Source: Bacillota bacterium (GTDB taxonomy: Bacteria > Bacillota > Sulfobacillia > JACIYH01). From it: 64,000 nt of DNA. How positions within the stretch are numbered: the stretch's first letter is position 1; each line of letters starts with the position of its first letter. A program made the position numbers and the translations under genes. Below the pieces are notes generated by a model. It was not told where the DNA came from and searched no databases. It saw nothing but the letters and a program-made list of their open reading frames with translations. The DNA is taken from assembly GCA_040757085.1 (NCBI GenBank), contig JBFLXJ010000028.1:1-64000 (forward strand). Reading direction: 5' to 3'. Shown here in pieces: positions 43,978 to 53,712 of this stretch.

Positions 43978-44087
43978 CGAGGTGGCCCGCATGTCCCGGG
44001 GCGGGCCAGGGTGGTGTCTGAGCCGGCTGTGGTCTTGTGGTATCTCACAACTGCTCGGTACCGGGCGCCTGACCCGTTGGAGGAGGG

Positions 44088-45893
44088 GTGGTTTTGAGGA
44101 AACGTCTGGCTCGATCTGAGGTCCCCTGTGAGTTGACGTGGAACCTCGACGACCTGTTTCCTACCGAGGAAGCGTGGGAGGCCGAACTAAAGTCAGTTGC
44201 AGGTGATATTTCCAGCGTAACCAGGTACAAGGGTCGCCTCGGTGAAGGAGCTCGGGTCTTCTTGGAGTGCATGGAGGCCTGTGAAAGTCTTGCGGTCAGG
44301 TTCGACCGTGTGGCCTCGTACGCTTTGCTAAGGCTTGCGGGAGATGCAACCTCGCCGGCCAACCAGGTTGCTGCCGGTAAGGCTACGTCTCTGCAGGCTC
44401 AGATACAGGCCGAGACATCCTTCGTTCGATCAGAGGCGTTGGCCCTTCCGGACGGTACTCTGGAACGCTACCTTAAGGAGGAACCGGCCCTTGCGTCTTT
44501 CCGCCGCGCCATTGAGCAACTCATAAGACAAAAGCCGCACGTCCTCCATCCAGAAACGGAAAAGGCCGTGGCGGCCTTGAGTGAGGTCCTCGACGCCCCT
44601 TCAATGATCTACAACCGGGCAAAGGCAACCGACATGTCTTTCGACCCCATCACCGATAGCCAGGGAAACGAGCTGTCCATGTCGTTCGCGCTCTACGAGA
44701 GCCGGTACGAGACTTCCCCCGACACGACTTTGCGGCGGAACGCGTATGCCTCGTTTGTAAAGGGGCTGAAGGCCTACCAGAACACCTTTGGGGCCACCTG
44801 GGGCACTGAGGTTAAGAAAAACGTCGTACTGGCCAAATTGCGCGGGTACGAATCGGCCATCCATATGTTCCTCGACCGTCAGGAAGTCCCCATCGAGGTG
44901 TACAACAACCTTCACGATATCATCTTGAAGGAACTCGCGCCGCATATGAGGCGGTACGCGCAGCTGAGGAAAAAGGTGCTGGGGTTGGACAGAATGCTCT
45001 ACTGCGACATCGAGGCCCCGCTTGACCCGGATTTTGCCCCCGAGACCACTTATGAGCGGGCGTCGGAGCTGATCCTCAACGGACTGTCTATTCTCGGACC
45101 TGAGTACACCGAGATAATTGCCGCGGCTCTCAAGAACAGGTGGATTGACCTGGCGGACAACGTCGGTAAGTCCACGGGCGCTTTCTGCAACCCGGTCTGC
45201 GGTGTGCATCCCTACATTCTGATCACCTGGACCGACAGCATGCGCGACACGCTCGTCCTGTCTCACGAGCTGGGTCACGGCGGTCACGGAGTGCTATCAC
45301 AAAGGTACCAGCGGCCTGTCAACTGCGAACCCTCCATGTTCTTCGTGGAGGCGCCTTCCACCACAAATGAGCTCCTGGTGGGGAACTACATCCTTTCCCA
45401 AACCGAAAACGTGCGTTTTCGGCGCTGGATGACCATGCAGTTCCTCATGACGTACTACCATAACTTCGTGCGTCATCTCATCGAGGGCGAACTCCAGCGC
45501 CGTATCTACGCTCTGGCCGAGAAGGACCAGCCCATCACCGCCAGCGTTCTCAGCGAGGTCCAGGGAGAGATCCTCGGTGAGTTCTGGGGAGGCGAAGTCG
45601 AGATCGACGACGGCGCCAGGCTGACCTGGATGCGCCAGCCTCATTACTACATGGGCTTGTACCCTTACACCTACTCGGCGGGCCTCACCATCGGTACTGC
45701 CGTGGCTCAGGCCATCCAGAAGGAAGGGAAGCCTGCGGTCGAACGGTGGCTCGAGGTGCTGAAAGCGGGAGGCACGAAGAGCCCGATCGAACTGGCGAAG
45801 ATGGCCGGTGTGGATATGACCAAGCCCGAACCTATCCTCCAGGCTGTCGCCTATGTGGGTTCGCTTGTTGATGAAGTAGTGAAGAGCTTCTAA
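44088..45893 (+). CDS. pepF: Oligoendopeptidase F (M3B metallopeptidase)
   Basis: A 601-residue cytoplasmic zinc peptidase that cleaves short oligopeptides. WNLDDLFPTEEAWEAEL is the family's N-terminal motif. The zinc site HELGH starts at about residue 393 (VLSHELGHGGHGVL), and the third ligand lies in EAPSTTNELL. The Y-x-x-x-Y substrate segment (MGLYPYTYSAGL) is present. GTG 44088 or TTG 44094 follows GGAGGAGG. The length is normal. Confidence 0.95.
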   Translation: MVLRKRLARSEVPCELTWNLDDLFPTEEAWEAELKSVAGDISSVTRYKGRLGEGARVFLECMEACESLAVRFDRVASYALLRLAGDATSPANQVAAGKATSLQAQIQAETSFVRSEALALPDGTLERYLKEEPALASFRRAIEQLIRQKPHVLHPETEKAVAALSEVLDAPSMIYNRAKATDMSFDPITDSQGNELSMSFALYESRYETSPDTTLRRNAYASFVKGLKAYQNTFGATWGTEVKKNVVLAKLRGYESAIHMFLDRQEVPIEVYNNLHDIILKELAPHMRRYAQLRKKVLGLDRMLYCDIEAPLDPDFAPETTYERASELILNGLSILGPEYTEIIAAALKNRWIDLADNVGKSTGAFCNPVCGVHPYILITWTDSMRDTLVLSHELGHGGHGVLSQRYQRPVNCEPSMFFVEAPSTTNELLVGNYILSQTENVRFRRWMTMQFLMTYYHNFVRHLIEGELQRRIYALAEKDQPITASVLSEVQGEILGEFWGGEVEIDDGARLTWMRQPHYYMGLYPYTYSAGLTIGTAVAQAIQKEGKPAVERWLEVLKAGGTKSPIELAKMAGVDMTKPEPILQAVAYVGSLVDEVVKSF

Positions 45894-45987
45894 AGGTTGC
45901 GCAAGTGGCCTGGGAACCGTAAGGGGGCGTGTTGGGGGAGGCGGGGAGAGGTAGCCCCGGAGCGCGCGCAGAAAGGAGAGTCGCAAA

Positions 45988-47193
45988 CTGCCGCAGCGGC
46001 CTAATAAGAGTAAGAAGGAATCGGTAATCGTATCCCCCTCCCAGGTCCTATCTTTCCGCCTGATGAGGCATCACCTTTCCCGGAGAGGGGACCCGGTCTT
46101 CCTGGAAGACGTAGTGCGCAGCATCTCGGGCGTCCAGGCCCAGGTCGCTGCTGCGGCATGTCTGGCACTCCGGGCCAGGGTGAATGGTCTTGCGCCCGAG
46201 GACGTGGAGGGGCACCTGTGGGTGGAACGAAAGCTGGTGAAGACATGGTGCATGAGGGCCACCCTCCATTACTTACCTGCATCCGACCTGCCGTGGTACC
46301 TGGCCGGAATATGTCCAAGCATAGCCCTCAAAGAACATCGGTGGATGGCGAAAGACGGCCTGGAGCGTCCCCTGTTGGACCGCATGGTAGATGCGGTGGT
46401 GGAGGTCCTGTCAGACGGGCCCCTCACCAGGCGGGAGATCGGCTACCGGGTGGTGGCGCGGATAGGCGAGGAAGCCAGGCCGTGGGTGGAGCACAGCTGG
46501 GGAGGGGTCATCAAGCAGGCGTGCCTCAGGGGGCTTGTGTGCTTCGGCCCTGAGCGCGGGAGAGAAGTCACCTTTGCGCAGTTGGACCAGTGGATCCCGG
46601 GCGTCAAGCGGCTCTCAGAAAGGGAAGGCGCTTACGCCAGGGCCAGGGTCCTGGAGAACTATCTGAGGGGATACGGTCCCGCCACCATCCAGGACTTTTC
46701 TTTTTGGTCCGGTGTTCCCGTAAGTGATGCAGCCGAGGCTCGGCAAGACCTGGGTGAGAGGGTGGTGGGCGTCTCCATTGCGGGCGCCGAGGCCCTCGTC
46801 CTGAGAGAAGACGTGGAGACGTTAGTCTCCATGGATGAGCCGGAGCATGCTGCAAACCTCCTGCCCAGTTTCGACCCCTTCCTCCTGGGTCACCGTGACA
46901 AGACCCTTCTTTTGGACAGTGAGCATTACAAGAAGGTGTACCGGAAAGCCGGGTGGATATCCCCGGTGATGCTTGTAGGTGGAAGGATTGCGGGCACCTG
47001 GAACTACACGCGGAGCGGAAAACGGCTGGTAGTTGAGTTTGAGCCCTTTGGTGCCCTGGGCTTGCATGAGAGAAGGGCAGAGGAGGAGAGGCTCGAGCAG
47101 GAGGCCGGCGACGTGGGGAGACTTTTGGGTTTCGAGGAGATACAGGTGAGGTGGAGCAGCACTGCGGTTAGAGCGGGTTGCGTCACGTATTAG
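45988..47193 (+). CDS. YcaQ-like winged-helix DNA-binding protein (HTH_42)
   Basis: A protein of about 401 residues in the PF06224 family, whose characterised member YcaQ/AlkX is a DNA glycosylase that unhooks interstrand crosslinks. SGVQAQVAAAACLALRAR, WVERKLVKTWCMRATLHYLPA and a C-terminal FDPFLLGHRDK segment match the family. The first ATG (46063) starts inside the conserved N-terminal helix (SQVLSFRLMRHHL). The frame is open back to 45973, and CTG 45988 sits six to seven bases after AAGGAGAG. No ATG, GTG or TTG is available there, so CTG is proposed. Glycosylase activity here is inferred. Confidence 0.75.
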   Translation: MPQRPNKSKKESVIVSPSQVLSFRLMRHHLSRRGDPVFLEDVVRSISGVQAQVAAAACLALRARVNGLAPEDVEGHLWVERKLVKTWCMRATLHYLPASDLPWYLAGICPSIALKEHRWMAKDGLERPLLDRMVDAVVEVLSDGPLTRREIGYRVVARIGEEARPWVEHSWGGVIKQACLRGLVCFGPERGREVTFAQLDQWIPGVKRLSEREGAYARARVLENYLRGYGPATIQDFSFWSGVPVSDAAEARQDLGERVVGVSIAGAEALVLREDVETLVSMDEPEHAANLLPSFDPFLLGHRDKTLLLDSEHYKKVYRKAGWISPVMLVGGRIAGTWNYTRSGKRLVVEFEPFGALGLHERRAEEERLEQEAGDVGRLLGFEEIQVRWSSTAVRAGCVTY

Positions 47194-47285
47194 CTAAGTG
47201 TGGCCTCAACTTGCGCGTGGTGCCTGGGGAGTGGGCCGGGCGTGGGGGCTTGCGGGGTTGAGGATGTTGGGAGGCGACAGGCGCG

Positions 47286-48056
47286 GTGATCAGGATGGAG
47301 CGATTGTGTAAACGCTTCGGCACGCTGATGGCCGTTGACGGTCTCGACCTGGAAGTTCGGCAGGGAGAGCTCTTCGGATTTCTGGGCCCGAACGGTGCGG
47401 GGAAGACGACCACCATCCGTATGTTGACGGGGCTTCTGCGGCCCACGGCGGGGCGGGTACTCATAGGAGGTTACGACGTCCAGAGAGAGCCGGTGCGGGC
47501 CAAGGCCCTGCTCGGTTACGTGCCCGACGAGCCCGTGCTGTATGAGAAACTGACGGGGCGCGAGTTCCTGACCTTTGTGGCGGACCTGTACCGGGTGGAC
47601 GGCAGCCGCAGGCGCGAGCGCATTCCCGAGCTGCTTGAACTTTTCGGCCTGAGCGAACGTGGGGACGACCTCATCCAGTCCTACTCCCGGGGTATGAGGC
47701 AGAAGCTTGCGGTGGCGGGGGCGTTGGTACACGAGCCGCGCGTCCTCATCCTGGACGAACCTACCGTGGGCCTGGACCCGCGCAGCGCGCGCGTGCTCAA
47801 AGACGTCCTGCGAGCTCTTGTCGCGAGGGGCGTGACCGTGTTCATGTCCACCCATGTGCTGGAGATCGCCGAGCGCATGTGCACCCGGGTGGGCATCGTC
47901 GACCGGGGGCACCTCGTCGCCAGCGGGACCATGCAGGAACTGCGGGCACAGGCCCGGGAGGATTCCGCCACTCTGGAGGACATTTTCCTCAAGCTCACGG
48001 GGGGCACCGAGTACGAGGAAGTGATCCGCCTGCTCGGGGAGGAGACCGCCTCGTGA
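47286..48056 (+). CDS. ABC transporter ATP-binding protein
   Basis: A 256-residue ATPase. Walker A GPNGAGKTTT, signature YSRGMRQKLAVAGAL, Walker B VLILDEPTVGLD and the H-loop STHVLE are complete. The type is the ABC-2/export class (like CcmA/NatA). It pairs with the permease whose GTG overlaps its stop. The substrate is unknown. Confidence 0.93.
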   Translation: MIRMERLCKRFGTLMAVDGLDLEVRQGELFGFLGPNGAGKTTTIRMLTGLLRPTAGRVLIGGYDVQREPVRAKALLGYVPDEPVLYEKLTGREFLTFVADLYRVDGSRRRERIPELLELFGLSERGDDLIQSYSRGMRQKLAVAGALVHEPRVLILDEPTVGLDPRSARVLKDVLRALVARGVTVFMSTHVLEIAERMCTRVGIVDRGHLVASGTMQELRAQAREDSATLEDIFLKLTGGTEYEEVIRLLGEETAS

Positions 48057-49942
48057 GCCGGTTGTTCGCGTGGAAGTTCCGGCTGTTCTGGCGCTCCCTG
48101 GCCCGGCGGTCCCAGGTAGCGGCTGCCGTCAGCCTCATCCTCGCTTTCTTCGGCCTGGTGTGGAGTGTGGCGGTCTTCGTGGGCTCCCGCTACGTTTTCG
48201 CCTGGACAGCGCGGGGCCTGCCGCCGGGGGTGCCTCCGGAAGCCGCCGCCATGTTCGCGGGTATGGAGCGTCTCCTGCTCTCAGGCGTCTACCTGGTGGG
48301 CCTGTCGATCTGCCTTTTCACCGCCTTCGGGACCGCCTTCGTGACCATGTACTCGTCTTCAGACCTGCCCCTCCTTTTCTGTGCCCCTCTCACGGTCACG
48401 CAGGTCTTTATGGTGAAATTCGCCGAGATACTGGCGACCGAGTCCCTGTGGGTCATCCTGCTGGTTTTGCCAGTCACCCTGGGGTACGGGGCCGGCGTGG
48501 GTGCCGGCTGGTGGTACTACCCGGCGGCGGTCGTGCTGGCCTTCGTGACGGTGTTCCTGCCCGCGGCGGTGGGCACCTCCCTCAACCTGCTCGCCATGCG
48601 CCTCATCCCCCCGTACCGGGTGAAGGAACTGGGCGCCGCCCTGGGTTCGCTGCTGGGTGCGGCATTCTATGCCCTGAGCCAGTTGGGCCCGCGTTATGCG
48701 GCGGGCATGAACCCACAGGAGCTGGCCCACATGGTGGGTCGCTTTCGCCTGGCCAGTGCGGGGTATTCCCCGGCCTGGTGGCTGGCCGAGGCCGCCCGCA
48801 CGGCCGCCCGGGGACCGGCCGATGCCTTCCTGGGCTGGTTCGGCCTGGTGGCCGCCTGTTCGCTGGTTTTCTTCGCCCTATCGTTCGTGCTGGTGCAGGA
48901 GGCGTTTTACGGCGGGTGGGCGGGTAGCGGCGAAGTGCGCGGCAGGCAGCGTCGCCGCCGGTTCGCCCGCCAGCCGCGCACCGCCCGTGCGCCAGCCGCC
49001 GTGCCCGAGGCTGCTGGCCGGGCGGTCGGAACCTGTGTGCGCCGCGCGGTCGGTCCAGTGCCCGCGGCCGGTGCGGCCCGCGCGCCGGGAGGGCTGCCGT
49101 TGCCGGTGCTGGCGCTCGCGGCCAAGGAAGTGCGCAGCATCGCGCGCGACATGCGGGAGTGGGCCCAGGCCCTGTACCTGGTGGTGGTGATGGGGGTGGC
49201 CGTGGTGGTCCCCGTTATCAAGGGTGGGAGCACGAGCTTCCTTGCCGGTAGTGGCGGGCGGTACGCCGGCCTGGGAGCCGCCTACCTGATGCTCGCGGGT
49301 TTGGCCGGCTACCTCGGTGTGGGGGCGGTGGGGCGTGAGGGTAAAAGCTGGCCCCTGTTGCGCAGCACTCCGGTGGCCGGGGAGGAGATCCTCTGGGGGA
49401 AGGTCCTGGGTGTCACGCCCCTGGTGATCGCCCCGGGGCTGGTGCTGGCTCCCCTGCTCGCTCTGGTCCTCGGGGGTGGCACGCTGGCCGTGCTGCTTAT
49501 CGCCGCCTTCGTCCTCATCGTCGCGCCGGGTCTGGTTTCCCTTAACGTGGCCGCCGGCGCTCTCTACCCCAACTTCACCGCCCGGGACCCGCGCCAGAGG
49601 ACCTCGGGCTGGGCGTTCCTGCTGAGCCTTCTTCTGGAAGCTGGCTATGCCGGCGTCCTGGCAGCCGGGGTCTGGATGATGGGAGTGGGGTCCTGGACGG
49701 GGGTGCGCGCCTGGCTGCGGGCGGTGGGCCTGGTGATCGTGCTGGTTGGGAGCGCCTGCGCCACGGCCGTCCCGCCTGCGCTGGCCGGCCGGCTCCTGGA
49801 TGTGCGGGAAGCCATCGCCGCCAGCCCCGGGCGCGGTCCGGGGCCAGGTGAGGGTGCGTCCCCGCGAGGTGCTGCAGGCGCTCAGGAGGGTGCAGAAGAC
49901 ACCGGAGTTCCCGGAGGAGTGCTGGCAGCGGGCGCACATTGA
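48053..49942 (+). CDS. ABC exporter permease (ABC_export family)
   Basis: A 629-residue membrane protein with about twelve predicted helices in two groups, separated by an Arg/Ala/Pro-rich loop (about 295-345). Segments such as SSDLPLLFCAPLTVTQVFMVKFAEI and LLRSTPVAGEEILWGKVLGV fit the putative ABC exporter family PF16949, where LL-x-S-x-P-x-x-G-E-E-x-L-x-x-K repeats in each half. GTG 48053 overlaps the ATPase stop. It lies directly upstream of the sporulation genes. Confidence 0.85.
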   Translation: MSRLFAWKFRLFWRSLARRSQVAAAVSLILAFFGLVWSVAVFVGSRYVFAWTARGLPPGVPPEAAAMFAGMERLLLSGVYLVGLSICLFTAFGTAFVTMYSSSDLPLLFCAPLTVTQVFMVKFAEILATESLWVILLVLPVTLGYGAGVGAGWWYYPAAVVLAFVTVFLPAAVGTSLNLLAMRLIPPYRVKELGAALGSLLGAAFYALSQLGPRYAAGMNPQELAHMVGRFRLASAGYSPAWWLAEAARTAARGPADAFLGWFGLVAACSLVFFALSFVLVQEAFYGGWAGSGEVRGRQRRRRFARQPRTARAPAAVPEAAGRAVGTCVRRAVGPVPAAGAARAPGGLPLPVLALAAKEVRSIARDMREWAQALYLVVVMGVAVVVPVIKGGSTSFLAGSGGRYAGLGAAYLMLAGLAGYLGVGAVGREGKSWPLLRSTPVAGEEILWGKVLGVTPLVIAPGLVLAPLLALVLGGGTLAVLLIAAFVLIVAPGLVSLNVAAGALYPNFTARDPRQRTSGWAFLLSLLLEAGYAGVLAAGVWMMGVGSWTGVRAWLRAVGLVIVLVGSACATAVPPALAGRLLDVREAIAASPGRGPGPGEGASPRGAAGAQEGAEDTGVPGGVLAAGAH

Positions 49943-50084
49943 GCGCACCAATGCCCATCCGGGTGACTCCGATGGCCCCAATGCAAGAGCCACGGTGCAG
50001 GCAGGGCGCGGTCGCACTTCGCTCAGGATCCTGCCTGGCAGTGCCACATCCAGTTTTCGCGTTCTTCTACCCCGGCGGTAGTTG

Positions 50085-50090
50085 TATAAT
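50085..50090 (+). promoter_or_regulatory. TATAAT -10 hexamer upstream of spoIIGA
   Basis: A perfect TATAAT lies 101 nt before the spoIIGA start in a 248-bp gap. The base 17 bp upstream is TTCTTC (50062-50067), a poor -35, which would fit an activator-dependent promoter; spoIIG promoters in Bacillus use Spo0A with sigma-A. I see no clear 0A box. Confidence 0.4.
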
Positions 50091-50190
50091 CCTGGCAGCC
50101 CGCTTTGATGCGTGGCCCCGCGGGCAAGGGGCAGGGGCATACAGCGGAGCGGGGGGCATAAACATTTAGTATGCCGGGCAGGGACAGCCG

Positions 50191-51084
50191 GTGGTAATCT
50201 ACGCGGACCTGTTTTTTCTAACCAACTGGGCCATGGATTATCTGCTCCTTTGGGCCACGGCCAGGTTCGCCGGGGTGCGGGCCCGGGGGTTGCGTTTGGC
50301 GGCCTCGTCCTTCCTGGGAGCCGCCTACGCCACCGCCTTCCTGTTCCCCGCCGCCCGCCCCCTGTATTCAGTAGCGGCCAAGGCCGTTTTCTCGGTGCTC
50401 ATGGTTACGGTGGCCTTCCCTGTCCGCTCTCCGCTACACCTCGGGCGCCTGTGGGGGTGTTTTGCGGTGCTGTCCCTGGCTGCCGGCGGAGGGGCCCTGG
50501 CCCTGGCTTATCTGCAACTGCCCGGGGTGGGGGGGCCGTTTCCCGGTATCCCCTCATGGCTGGTGGGCGTCGCGGTGGCAGCCACCCTGGTCCTGGCCGG
50601 ACGGGCCTGGGCTTACCGCCACCAGCAGTCCAGTCTGATGGTGCTGCCGGCAGAGGTCTCCCTGGGCGGGCGCACGGTGGCCTTCCCCGCCCTGGTGGAC
50701 ACCGGCAACCGCCTGCGGGACCCCTTTACCGGTGCTCCCGTGGTGGTGGTCGAGTACGGGACGGCCCGGCGCCTGGTCCCCCGGCCCCTTCAGCCCCTCC
50801 TGCTCGGTCGCACGGTGCCCGGTGCCGGGGAAGGGGTCGAGGAACCCCTGGCCGGGCGGTTCTGTATCGTGCCCTTCGTAGCCCTCGGGAGCCAGCGGGG
50901 CGTGCTGTACGGCTTTCGCCCGGACAGGGTGAGAGTCCAGCACCAGGATGGCTGGCGCCTGGTGGGACCGGTAGTGGTGGGAGTTTGCCCGGACATCCTG
51001 TCGCCGGAAGGGTGGTACCGGGGCCTCTTGCCCCAGGATGCCCTCCGGGAAGAGAACAGGGGTGGGGGAGGGGATACGACATGA
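50191..51084 (+). CDS. spoIIGA: Sigma-E processing peptidase SpoIIGA
   Basis: A 297-residue membrane-bound aspartic protease. Five membrane helices fill the first 140 residues ([20 protein letters not shown] at the start). The cytosolic half carries the active-site D-T-G ([13 protein letters not shown], Asp near 170) and dimerises to cleave pro-sigma-E in the mother cell. It is activated by SpoIIR, encoded 1.8 kb downstream. Its stop overlaps the sigE start by 4 nt. Confidence 0.95.
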   Translation: MVIYADLFFLTNWAMDYLLLWATARFAGVRARGLRLAASSFLGAAYATAFLFPAARPLYSVAAKAVFSVLMVTVAFPVRSPLHLGRLWGCFAVLSLAAGGGALALAYLQLPGVGGPFPGIPSWLVGVAVAATLVLAGRAWAYRHQQSSLMVLPAEVSLGGRTVAFPALVDTGNRLRDPFTGAPVVVVEYGTARRLVPRPLQPLLLGRTVPGAGEGVEEPLAGRFCIVPFVALGSQRGVLYGFRPDRVRVQHQDGWRLVGPVVVGVCPDILSPEGWYRGLLPQDALREENRGGGGDTT

Positions 51085-51815
51085 GACGACGGTGGGCGAC
51101 CATGCGCTGGCAGGTGTACCTGTGGGTCCGTGGGGTGCTGGCACGCTGGGGGATAATCCCCCGCATCTGGTACGTGGGGACCACCGAGGTACTGCCGCCC
51201 CCGCTGTCCAGCGAGGAGGAACGTTACCTCCTGGCCCGGCTGGAAAAGGGAGACTTTGCCGTGCGGGGCGTGCTAATCGAGCGCAATCTCCGCCTGGTGG
51301 TCTACATTGCCCGCAAGTTCGACAACACGGGAGTACCGACGGAGGATCTGGTTTCCATCGGTACCATCGGCCTTATCAAGGCGGTCAACACCTTTGACCC
51401 GTCCAAGAGGATCAAGCTGGCCACCTACGCCTCCAAGTGCATAGAAAATGAGATCCTCATGTACCTTCGCCGCAACGGCCGCACCCGCCTGGAAGTGTCC
51501 CTGCACGAGCCGTTGAACATCGACTGGGACGGGAACGAACTGCTCCTCTGCGATGTCCTGCCTGACACCGGAGGCGAGGCGGTGTCCAAGCGCATGGAGG
51601 ACGAGGTTGACCGCGTCCTCCTGCGCAGCGCAGTGGCCCGACTCAGCGCCCGGGAGCGGCGCATCCTACAACTCAGGTTCGGACTGAAGGACGGCAAACC
51701 CCGCACGCAAAAGCAGGTGGCCGACCTGCTGGGCATATCCCAATCCTACATTTCCCGCCTGGAGAAGCGCATCCTCAAGCGGTTGCAGGGAGAACTCATG
51801 CGCGCCATGCAGTAG
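51081..51815 (+). CDS. sigE: RNA polymerase sigma-E factor
   Basis: A 244-residue group-3 sigma-70 factor, first mother-cell factor of sporulation. About 35 hydrophobic/basic residues form the pro-sequence removed by SpoIIGA ([15 protein letters not shown]). Region 2 has [38 protein letters not shown], and region 4 has [27 protein letters not shown] 51081 is within the spoIIGA stop. Confidence 0.96.
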   Translation: MRRRWATMRWQVYLWVRGVLARWGIIPRIWYVGTTEVLPPPLSSEEERYLLARLEKGDFAVRGVLIERNLRLVVYIARKFDNTGVPTEDLVSIGTIGLIKAVNTFDPSKRIKLATYASKCIENEILMYLRRNGRTRLEVSLHEPLNIDWDGNELLLCDVLPDTGGEAVSKRMEDEVDRVLLRSAVARLSARERRILQLRFGLKDGKPRTQKQVADLLGISQSYISRLEKRILKRLQGELMRAMQ

Positions 51816-51929
51816 CACCGCCGCCCCGTACCGGCCCGGCATCCCGTCGCGGTGCGCTTCCTGCCGGTTGGTGGCAGGGCTGGCAGGGGTACCCTTTACA
51901 TATTTGTCCGACTTGGCATGCAACGTTGC

Positions 51930-51959
51930 GCATAAAGGTCCTTTGTTGTGGGCATACTT
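51930..51959 (+). promoter_or_regulatory. Sigma-G/sigma-F-type promoter before sigG
   Basis: GCATA (51930-51934) and CATACTT (51953-51959) are 18 bp apart and fit the forespore consensus (G-(A/C)-A-T-R at -35, CATNNTA-like at -10). Autoregulation by sigma-G is established in Bacillus. A 10-bp palindrome GCAACGTTGC (51920-51929) touches the -35 element. Confidence 0.6.
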
Positions 51960-51994
51960 TTGGCGGAAGATGCCCACGGCAGGGGGTCGGATGG

Positions 51995-52762
51995 ATGAAC
52001 CGGGTGGAGATATGCGGGGTGGATACCTCGCGCCTGCCCGTACTATCCAATGCCCGCATGCGGGAGCTTTTTGAGGCCATGAAGAATGGCGATCGGCGGT
52101 CCAGGGAAGAGTTGATATACGGGAACCTACGCCTCGTCCTGAGCGTCATCCAGCGCTTCAACAACCGGGGCGAATACGTGGACGACCTGTTCCAGGTAGG
52201 ATGCATCGGCCTGATGAAGGCCATAGACAATTTTGACCTGAGCCAGAATGTGCGCTTTTCCACCTACGCGGTGCCCATGATCATCGGTGAGATCCGCCGT
52301 TACCTGCGGGATAACAACACCATCCGGGTGAGCCGCTCGCTGCGTGACGTGGCCTACCGGGCCCTGCAGGTACGGGATGCGCTGGTCGGCAAGTACGCGC
52401 GTGAACCATCTATCGCCGAGATCGCCGAGGAATTGAAGTTGCCCCAGGAGGAAGTGGTTTACGCCCTGGACGCCATCCAGGAGCCCATTTCCCTCTTCGA
52501 GCCCGTGTACCACGACGGGGGAGACCCTATCTTCGTGATGGATCAGATCTCCGACGAGCGCAACGAAGATGCCAGCTGGTTGGAGGGAATCTCCCTCCGG
52601 GAGGCGATGGGTAAGCTTTCCGAGCGGGAAAGGCTGATCCTTACCCTGCGCTTCTTCGAAGGGAAGACCCAGATGGAGGTAGCCGAGGAAATCGGGATAT
52701 CCCAGGCCCAGGTCTCCCGGCTGGAAAAGGCGGCCCTCAACCACATGCGTCAGCATATGTGA
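51995..52762 (+). CDS. sigG: RNA polymerase sigma-G factor
   Basis: A 255-residue forespore sigma factor. VEICGVDTSRLPVLSN near the N-terminus is a sigma-G hallmark, followed by region 2 (NLRLVLSVIQRFNNRGEYVDDLFQVGCIGLMKAIDNFD) and region 4 (GKTQMEVAEEIGISQAQVSRLEKAAL). ATG 51995 has AGGGGG upstream; the longer frame includes the predicted promoter. Confidence 0.96.
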   Translation: MNRVEICGVDTSRLPVLSNARMRELFEAMKNGDRRSREELIYGNLRLVLSVIQRFNNRGEYVDDLFQVGCIGLMKAIDNFDLSQNVRFSTYAVPMIIGEIRRYLRDNNTIRVSRSLRDVAYRALQVRDALVGKYAREPSIAEIAEELKLPQEEVVYALDAIQEPISLFEPVYHDGGDPIFVMDQISDERNEDASWLEGISLREAMGKLSERERLILTLRFFEGKTQMEVAEEIGISQAQVSRLEKAALNHMRQHM

Positions 52763-52771
52763 CCGTTCCGC

Positions 52772-52804
52772 CGCCCCCGCGGGGCGCCAGCTGGCGTGGC
52801 GCCC
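52772..52804 (+). promoter_or_regulatory. Two overlapping, mutually exclusive hairpins between sigG and spoIIR
   Basis: Hairpin 1 pairs CGCCCC (52772-52777) with GGGGCG (52781-52786). Hairpin 2 pairs GGGCGCCA (52782-52789) with TGGCGCCC (52797-52804). They share 52782-52786, so only one can form. There is no T run after hairpin 2, so termination would have to be factor-dependent. Confidence 0.4.
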
Positions 52805-52870
52805 GAGCGTCCGGGTACGAAACAGCGGGAGGAAGAGACGAGGAGGAAAAGGCAAGGTGAGACAAAGGTG

Positions 52871-53659
52871 ATGAGCAATTCCAGCAGGCGCGGGCGGAGG
52901 GTGCTGCTAGGCTTGGGGGCGGTGGTGCTGGCTGCCATTGTGGGTGCGGTCGGGCTGGTGGCCAGCGTGCGTCCCGCCCCGCGAGCCGAGCTTGCGTACA
53001 ATCCCTACAACCTGGTGCGCCTGCACGTTCTCGCAGCCAGCGACCGGCCCGAGGATCAGGCCCTGAAAATGCGGGCCCGCGACACGGTCGTCAATTTCCT
53101 TTCTTCCCGGTGGGGAGAAGTGCGGGACACCCAGGGAGCACTGGCCGTGCTCGAGGCGAACAGGGTCGAGCTGGCACGGCTCCTGGGGGACTTGATCGCC
53201 GCGGCCGGTAAGGACTACGGCGTTATATTGCAGGTGGGGTACTTCCCCTTCCCCGAGCGGACCTATCGTGACCTGACCCTGCCGGCGGGAACATATCCGG
53301 CCCTGCGGGTGATCCTGGGAGAGGGCACGGGACAGAACTGGTGGTGCGTGCTGTTCCCGCCCCTTTGCTTCCTGGACGCACGGGTAGCCGTCCCCACGGC
53401 CCTGCCCCTGAGCGCGGAGGAAGCTGTCCTGTCTTTCGCCATGGCACAGGATGGACAGCAGGCGATGGGGGCCGCTCGACTGGAGGCGGGGCAGGTGCCG
53501 CATGAGGTGCGGCAGTTGCTGGTGGGCCGCTCCCAGTCCGGGGGGATGGCGATGCCGCGTCCGGAGGTGCGCTTGTTCATCCTGGACTGGATGCGGAGGC
53601 GGGGCATCGACCCTGCGGGCTGGGTGCAGAGGTGGTGGCAGGAACAGGCCCACCCCTAA
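52871..53659 (+). CDS. spoIIR: Stage II sporulation protein R
   Basis: A 262-residue secreted signalling protein. After an N-terminal membrane/signal helix (about 11-32) come RLHVLAASDRPEDQALKMRARDTV, FPERTYRDLTLPAGTYPALRV and GTGQNWWCVLFPPLCFLD, all SpoIIR signatures. It is made in the forespore, crosses the septum space and triggers SpoIIGA. In Bacillus subtilis it is unlinked to spoIIGA; here it is close to its target. ATG 52871 follows a weak AAAGGTG site. Confidence 0.94.
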   Translation: MSNSSRRGRRVLLGLGAVVLAAIVGAVGLVASVRPAPRAELAYNPYNLVRLHVLAASDRPEDQALKMRARDTVVNFLSSRWGEVRDTQGALAVLEANRVELARLLGDLIAAAGKDYGVILQVGYFPFPERTYRDLTLPAGTYPALRVILGEGTGQNWWCVLFPPLCFLDARVAVPTALPLSAEEAVLSFAMAQDGQQAMGAARLEAGQVPHEVRQLLVGRSQSGGMAMPRPEVRLFILDWMRRRGIDPAGWVQRWWQEQAHP

Positions 53660-53712
53660 CCGAGAGCGGGATGGGTTCGGCGCTCCCCTCATAAATTGAT
53701 GCAGGGGCCCAC

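Noticed and set aside
43846-44097. 83-codon frame upstream of pepF
   Set aside because: Overlaps the inverted repeat and the probable pepF promoter; no ribosome site or family.
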